Below are positions 58,739 to 64,000 of a stretch of DNA of 64,000 nt, in pieces. The position numbers and the translations under genes were made by a program. The DNA lies in assembly GCA_019925105.1 (NCBI GenBank), contig JAHGAU010000006.1, forward strand, positions 1,364,001 to 1,428,000, written 5' to 3'. The notes under the pieces were generated by a model, which was not told where the DNA came from, ran no database searches, and saw only the letters and a list, made by a program, of their open reading frames with translations. The first letter of the stretch is position 1. Each line of letters opens with the position of its first letter. Source of the DNA: Niebla homalea (Eukaryota > Ascomycota > Lecanoromycetes > Lecanorales > Ramalinaceae).

Positions 58739-60335
58739 ATGGCGGCAGGACTCCCGACCGAGAAGTCTACAGCCTCATTCTGGCATTCTGAGCCATCTCA
58801 ATTTCTGCTTGGGCATCGCACAACCTCTGAGCTTCCTGACGAAGCAGATGTAGTCATCGTAGGCTCCGGCATCACAGGCGCCTCGGTTGCAAGATTTTTT
58901 TCTGAAGATGAAAGAGCCAAAGGATTGAGGGTCGTCATGCTTGAGGCTCGGGAGGCCTGCTGGGGAGCCACTGGAAGGGCATGCTATTCATCTGTCTTAC
59001 GCAAAGGATCCGTCTAGCTGATGCACGCTCAGAATGGCGGTCACTGTCAGCCATTGCTCTACATGTCTTCACCCGACGTTGCTGCCTTCGAGATTCGAAA
59101 CTGGGAAGCCGTACGTAGCTACATCGAGGACAACAAAGTTCCCTGCGAATGGCGCTCGACTAATGGGTGCATGTCTTTCTGGAACGAGCAATTGGCCGAA
59201 TGGGCTATGAACGAGGTCCAATCCCTCAAGGCCCATGCTCCAGAACTTGCAGACAGGGTCACCATTGTCACAGACCAAGGCCAATTAAGACGCAACCATA
59301 GGGTCAATGGAGCACCACTCGCCACCATCACTCTCAATACTGCTAGTCTGTGGCCCTACAAGCTTATCACCTTTATCTTGCAAAGTGCTATTGAAGCTGG
59401 TCACCTCAATCTCCAAACTCACACCCCTGTGACAAGGCTGGAGGCCTGTTCGCCGTCTCAAGCATCTACTAGATATCGGTTGTCCACCCCTCGTGGGAGT
59501 ATTGCAACTCAACATGTCATTCTAGCAACGAACGCATACACGTCCCACCTACTGCCCGAGTTCCACGACCTCATCGTGCCTGAACGAGGTGTGATGTCAG
59601 CTTTGCTGCCCCCCAAAGGTGCTACCCGTCTTCCTAATACCTACGGTTTCGTCGGTGCGAACGGCGCTGATCCTCATCGGGATGACTACCTGAATCAGCG
59701 CCCTTACGACGGTGTGCCCAATCCAGCTGGACATCTGATGTTTGGGGGCGGAACCGCTGCAGCAACGCTCGAGCATACTGGCGTGACCGATGATGCGGTC
59801 CTCGATGAGGGTAGTGCTACCTATCTGAGGCGGGAATTGCTGAATCTGCTGGTCATGGACGGCGAGACGGGGGGTCTAGATGAGCTGAAGGCTACACATC
59901 AATGGTCTGGTATCTTGACTACGACCAAGGACAAACGCCCTTGGGTGGGTAGCGTGCCAGGTCGACCAGGGGTTTGGCTTTCCGGCGGCTACAATGGTGA
60001 GTCTAAAAGAAAGAGCCGCAACCAAGAATATGAATTGATCTGTATCAATAGGCCATGGCATGCCCAATGGCACGCTCTGCGGGAAAGCTGTCGTTGAGAT
60101 GCTATTGGGCGAAATCAGCGGAGCTCCCGCCGACTATGTCGAGGAACGACTGGTTAGGACAGGAGCGTTGCCAGAGTCGTACCTTATTAGTGCCGAGAGA
60201 GTCGAGCGATGCAAGAAGCTTGAGCCTGTCAAGGTACAGGTAGCAAAGGAATACGAGAGATATCAGCAATTGGTCAACAAGGATAAGGGGGTTGACCAAG
60301 CGATGGCTAGAGGTGTGCTTTCAGGTAATTCCTAA
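58739..60335 (+). CDS. FAD-dependent oxidoreductase, DAO family (495 aa, 3 exons)
   Basis: Amine or amino-acid oxidising flavoenzyme of the DAO (GlpO/DadA/OrdL-like) family. Exons: 58739-58978, 59033-59996 and 60052-60335; introns of 54 and 55 bp. The first intron has a GC donor (AGG|GCATGC) and a normal AG; using it restores REACWGATGRNGGHCQPLLY, the family's second FAD motif, while no GT alternative does. The dinucleotide-binding motif is DVVIVGSGITGASVA. Later blocks are SLWPYKLITFILQSAIEAGHLNLQTHTPV, VILATNAYTSHLLPEF and RPWVGSVPGRPGVWLSGGYNGHGMPNGTLCGKAV. No signal or membrane segment was seen. The substrate is unknown; bacterial relatives act on gamma-glutamylputrescine or glycine. Confidence 0.9.
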
Positions 60336-60876
60336 AGAAAGCAGATCGAACCAGACTAACACCAGAGAGCCTTTGTCTTACCTGTGCAGTATAATATTGA
60401 TTTACAATCATTAAGTCAATAAATTGCAGTTTGCTAACTTGAACTTATGCCTCAGGATGAAACGAGTCCAGCCTTTTTGGGCTGCTTTCGTTTTTTTTGG
60501 GTTGAATACAAAGTTATGTTGTCCTTGATGCCACTGTATCTTGGCCACTATACATTGGTTGCAACGCTTACACAAAACGCTTGAAAAATGACTTCCGAAA
60601 ACCCACGAACGTTCTGAAAGGGATCACGCAATTCCCATAACATTTGATAACGGGGTTGCAAAAATTCCACAGGCCCTTCAATATGGTTCACAATGTTGCA
60701 GGATATCAGGTAACGCACTCACTTTCTGTAGTCTCATATATCACTTTGTAGAAACGGAGAGTAGGGTTTCTTTTAAACTACCCCTTCAGACGCTGCGGAT
60801 GCAATGCAACCGAAAATGCCCTCGCTATGCACTACTCTCACCTCCCGAACCCCCCATAACATACCCCATTTCCCCA
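60336..60876. other. Convergent 3' region
   Basis: 540 bp between the ends of the oxidoreductase and SCO1. AATAAATT near 60419-60426 is a candidate poly(A) signal for the oxidoreductase. No gene is supported. Confidence 0.4.
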
Positions 60877-62060
60877 TCACCGCCTCCTCCCCTTCCCCCA
60901 ATCCCCCATATGTTCCCCAATAATCCCCGCCGCCCGTTCCGCGCTATGCTGCCGCCCAATTGCCTCCACAAAGTCCCCCTCGGGATCCATCAGGTAAAAG
61001 TAAATACTGTGATCGACCAAGTAATCCTCCCCGGCCTTCACCCCTTCCGGCGTACTGAAATAGACCCGGTATTTCTTACACATATCCCTGATCTGCTCCC
61101 ACGTCCCCGTGAGCCCGATGATGCCCGGGTGGAACTCGGCGAGGTAGTGTTTCAGCACCAAGGGGGTGTCGCGGGCCGGGTCGCAGGTTATGAAGAGGGG
61201 GAGGAGGGGCGCGGTGCGTTGGGAAGCGGAGGAGGAGGAGCTGGATGATACCGGCAACGAAGCAGAGGACGGACCGCCCGCACCGAAGGTGGAAGTGGAG
61301 ACGCGGGATTTCGGGGACGGAGCGTTGACGAGGTCGAGGATCCGGGCGAGCTTGTCGAGTTCCTCGGGGCAGATGTCGGGGCAGTGGGTGAAGCCGAAGT
61401 AGACCTGGTTGTTTGATTTGAAAAATCAATGTCAGACTGAGCTCGTACCGATGATGGTTATCACTACTGCTCCCATGGCAGTCATGGAAAACCACCTCTT
61501 TGCCGTTTTTGCCCCATCGCCCGCCCGTTTTCTCAATGAGCGTGTGCTTCGGCACCATTCTTCTTGCGGACATCCGGGGGCCAACAACAACATGGACATA
61601 GATAGCTAGCTCCATGAGGGGAAATGAGACTCACAATGCTGAAGCCGCCCCTCATATCCCCATCACTGAAACTCTCTCCGTCCTGATCGATCAAATTGAA
61701 CGGCCCACCGACCTTGGGCTTGCCCACCCCCTTCGCTTGCTCCGCCACTCGCTGCCTCTCCAGCCTTTCCTTCTCGCGCCGGAAGTAGAAGATCAGACCT
61801 GCGCCGGCGACCAGGAATACTACTGCCGCTGTGGCACTGAAGGGACCGGATCTGTTGCGGGTGCGGACCTGTTGAACGGTGCGGAGGGCACATTTGTGGG
61901 GCGAGGTTGTGAAGGGTCGAAGGAGTTTCGGGGGGGTGGAGGGGAGGTGGAGGAAAGGTCTGGGGGTGGCAGAGGGCGTCCCGGAAAACCATGGTAAGGT
62001 ATTCCGGTATGGGCATGCTGGTCGGAGCTTGAACAGCGAGCGAGTGGGTAGAGACGACAT
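60877..62060 (-). CDS. SCO1: Cytochrome c oxidase assembly factor Sco1 (317 aa)
   Basis: Thioredoxin-fold copper chaperone that loads the CuA site of cytochrome c oxidase subunit 2 in the mitochondrial intermembrane space. Exons 62060-61635 and 61404-60877; the 230-bp intron is spliced to give GGPFNLIDQDGESFSDGDMRGGFSIVYFGFTHCPDICPEELDKLA. The copper-binding CPDIC (61369-61383) and the later conserved His in YLVDHSIYFYLMDP are present. The N-terminus is a basic, Ser-rich presequence, then one membrane helix (SATAAVVFLVAGAGLIFYF) and a charged linker. An unusual Gly/Ser-rich insertion (FGAGGPSSASLPVSSSSSSA) follows the copper motif. The frame open within the intron is not coding in the family. 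Confidence 0.94.
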
Positions 62061-62431
62061 GATCGAGTCTAATGCACGTCACGTACTGAGGGCACCTGAA
62101 GGGATGAGCTGATGAGGATATTTTTCAATGTTCAGGACAGATGAGGCTAGCGTCAGATCCTCCGCAAGCATTTACGAAGCCTCACATCCGACCGGTCGCT
62201 TTTTCTGTCCGAATGTCAAACAGCAATACCTTGAAAGATCTTCAAATAAGGATGTTTGAAACGGGCTAATTCGAAGCAATTTTATCAAGCTAAATTACAT
62301 GGTGATCCTCTGGATGATGACGTGAAGTGCTCCAAATCACAATGAGAATCCTCCAGATGCGCCTCGCTATGTATCGCGATTGCCATTATCCTGATTCTCC
62401 GCGCTCTGACGCTCATGGTACGACTACTTTT
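62061..62431. other. Intergenic region upstream of SCO1
   Basis: 370 bp between the SCO1 start and the 3' end of the right-edge gene. It holds the SCO1 promoter; nothing distinctive was seen. Confidence 0.35.
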
Positions 62432-64000
62432 TCACCTTAATCCCCGGCTAGTCTGACTCGCTCGACTAGGACTTGTTCGACTCCTTTCATCTTCCTCTAG
62501 CACATCACTCAGCCTTGTAGGGTGATGATGTCTCGGCATTGCTTCCCACCCACTGCCGTATCCACTCCCTTCGTAATCCACTGGCTGGCCACCACCTCCT
62601 CCAGCCGAGCGAGTTGGCCCTGTACCATACTCCACACCCGACATGCCCGATCCATAGCTGCGACCGTACATGCGCTCTCGTTCGAGCTGCTCCGTCACGT
62701 TGAATTCGTCGCTGTCTTCCGAACCAAGAGGCCTTCGGAGAACAATGGGATGGCCAGCTGCATCGCGTCGCACCTCGCCGTTAGAATCCATATCGTACTC
62801 CTCTTGGCTTAACGAAGGTGAGACTGATGGGACGTAGGAGCCTCCGTCCCCTTCAAGGCCTACACCACCAGCCTGTTCGTCGGGATGTAGCGACGATCCT
62901 TCATGTTGATAAAAAGCCGAAGACTGGCTGATTCGTGGTATCGCACCATCTTGGCCGTAACGGAGGTACGTATTAGGCCCTGTCGTCGTCGTCGTCGTTG
63001 TCGTCGTTCTCATGCCTTCAGAAGGATCAGGCACCCCAGCTGCTCGTGCTGCCTGTACCTCTGCGGACGAGGTATTCGAAGTCTGGTAAGCCGCTTGGCT
63101 CGACAGATGAGGCAGCGCAGGTTGCTCGTAATTTCCACGACCGGCTTCGGTGAAAGGATCAGTATCAGTGTCGGACCTGGCTGGATCGTACGTTGTGTAG
63201 ATCGGGTCATTGGAGATATCCTCCACCGGGACCGACATGGAGGGGACTTGACCTTCACGCGTCGTTGATCGGACCTGGGGATGCCTCGGATTCGAGCTCA
63301 TCGGCACGACCTGGACACCACCGACAACGGTGGTCTGCCCAGATTTCAATGACATAGTGCGTTCACGCTCTTCCTGTTCCCTGCGACCAAGCTCTTCCCA
63401 TGCGCGACGAGCTTCATCCTTGGAGATGGCAAGCTCCCTTCTCATTTCCTTGACCTGGCTGTCTGCAGTGTTCTTGGCAGTATATGCATCCTTCATTTCT
63501 TTTTCGTATCTCGCATCTCTGGTGACTGTCTGAGTGCGAGCTTCTCGCTCGGTCCGGAGCTGCTCCTCAAGCCTCGCCTGTGTCTCCCGAGCGCGCTCCT
63601 GGTCAGCTCGTGTTTCAAGGAACCAACGTTGGAACTTCCTCTCAGAAGATGCACGGAGCCGTTGCAGCTCCACCACGGCATGGAAAAGATTGGCTCCAGC
63701 AGCTGCAAGATCCTGCACTTGACGCGCCATTTGCTGATTCAGTGGATCACGCGCAACGTCTTCCTTGTTCTGTTCAAGGCGACGTATCCAAAAGGAGGTC
63801 AGTCCTTCCCAGTGAGCAGAAAGCTGTTCCCATCTTTCGAAGGCATGAGGGAAGGAAGAGGTGTTGCTTCTAGGGGTCTGCTCTCGCGCAGGCTGAGTTT
63901 GGACAGCCGTCGCTGTGCCGGGTTGATTAGCACGCGTTTGTGAGGGTCCCGTGGTCCTTGATGGCTGTCTGGTCTGAGCGGCCTGATTTTCTAAGCTACC
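62432..64000 (-). CDS. Coiled-coil protein of unknown function (partial, continues past the right edge)
   Basis: The frame is open without a stop from 62432 to the window end, so the 5' part is missing. The visible 522 residues begin in a Gln/Thr/Pro-rich disordered stretch. A conserved-looking helical block follows (AFERWEQLSAHWEGLTSFWIRRLEQ and MARQVQDLAAAGANLFHAVVELQRLRASSERKF). Then comes a coiled coil rich in R/E/Q (about 63390-63600), and last a long disordered tail with a nine-Thr run coded by ACG/ACA repeats, Gly/Tyr/Ser-rich segments and TRLSDVLEEDERSR. The Met at 63730 is internal, since conserved-looking text precedes it. Similar proteins occur in other Pezizomycotina but I know no function for them. 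Confidence 0.75.
   Translation of the reverse strand, partial: GSLENQAAQTRQPSRTTGPSQTRANQPGTATAVQTQPAREQTPRSNTSSFPHAFERWEQLSAHWEGLTSFWIRRLEQNKEDVARDPLNQQMARQVQDLAAAGANLFHAVVELQRLRASSERKFQRWFLETRADQERARETQARLEEQLRTEREARTQTVTRDARYEKEMKDAYTAKNTADSQVKEMRRELAISKDEARRAWEELGRREQEERERTMSLKSGQTTVVGGVQVVPMSSNPRHPQVRSTTREGQVPSMSVPVEDISNDPIYTTYDPARSDTDTDPFTEAGRGNYEQPALPHLSSQAAYQTSNTSSAEVQAARAAGVPDPSEGMRTTTTTTTTTGPNTYLRYGQDGAIPRISQSSAFYQHEGSSLHPDEQAGGVGLEGDGGSYVPSVSPSLSQEEYDMDSNGEVRRDAAGHPIVLRRPLGSEDSDEFNVTEQLERERMYGRSYGSGMSGVEYGTGPTRSAGGGGGQPVDYEGSGYGSGWEAMPRHHHPTRLSDVLEEDERSRTSPSRASQTSRGLR

Noticed and set aside
54901..60335. A shared operon-like unit of metalloreductase, channel and flavin oxidoreductase
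   Set aside because: The genes are on alternating strands with separate promoters, and no common pathway links them; the neighbourhood looks incidental.
61405..61634. Open frames within the SCO1 intron taken as an extra exon
   Set aside because: Sco1 proteins run directly from the FSI strand into VYFGFTHCPDIC; the extra residues would disrupt the thioredoxin fold, while both borders are GT-AG.
1..64000. tRNA, rRNA, CRISPR arrays, transposase genes or a secondary-metabolite cluster
   Set aside because: I scanned by eye for B-box words (GGTTCGANTCC), regular spaced repeats, transposase or reverse-transcriptase motifs and core synthase domains, and found none. A covariance-model search would be more sensitive for tRNA.

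Overview
The window is nuclear DNA of a filamentous ascomycete (Pezizomycotina). The genes carry short introns, mostly 35-110 bp, with GT-AG borders and CTAAC/CTGAC-like branch sites. Proteins belong to fungal families: the clustered-mitochondria protein, a TOK-type potassium channel, a CSC1-type channel, an RNA-dependent RNA polymerase for RNA silencing, an RS-tailed annexin and DUF7730/DUF7704-type proteins. I cannot name the class or species safely; Dothideomycetes or Eurotiomycetes would fit. I saw no rRNA, convincing tRNA, CRISPR array or intact transposon. The coding models below were built by joining open frames across introns; in each spliced model with fixed ends the exon lengths sum to a multiple of three.

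Left third (1-23 kb): an aldo-keto reductase, a DUF7730/F-box-like protein, an AAAP amino-acid transporter, a two-pore outward-rectifier K+ channel, an AT-rich gene-poor patch (7.2-8.15 kb), a septin-like GTPase, a secreted Vps62/DUF946-type protein, an annexin with an SR-rich N-terminus, GPI2 (GPI-anchor step 1), a DHA1 drug/H+ antiporter and a pantothenate kinase.

Middle (23-44 kb): a GC-rich locus whose coding signal jumps between frames (possible pseudogene), ribosomal protein eL37, Elongator subunit Elp6, a full RNA-dependent RNA polymerase, a large conserved-looking helical/coiled-coil protein, mitochondrial D-lactate dehydrogenase, a two-Myb telobox protein (candidate TTAGGG binder), a DUF7704-type membrane protein interrupted by an in-frame stop, a small protein with tandem cysteine knuckles, and the HUT1 nucleotide-sugar transporter.

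Right third (44-64 kb): CLU1, an unknown 927-residue protein, a ferric-reductase-type metalloreductase, a CSC1/OSCA channel, an FAD-dependent amine/amino-acid oxidoreductase with a GC-AG intron, SCO1, and a coiled-coil protein running off the right edge.

Neighbours do not form an obvious pathway or biosynthetic cluster; this looks like ordinary core genome. Loose functional themes are mitochondria (DLD, CLU1, SCO1), ion transport (TOK, CSC1, metalloreductase) and translation/RNA (eL37, Elp6, RdRP). I found no convincing new multi-gene system. The best leads are the two large unknown proteins, the frame-jumping locus, the cysteine-knuckle protein, the unusual septin-like GTPase and the telobox protein.
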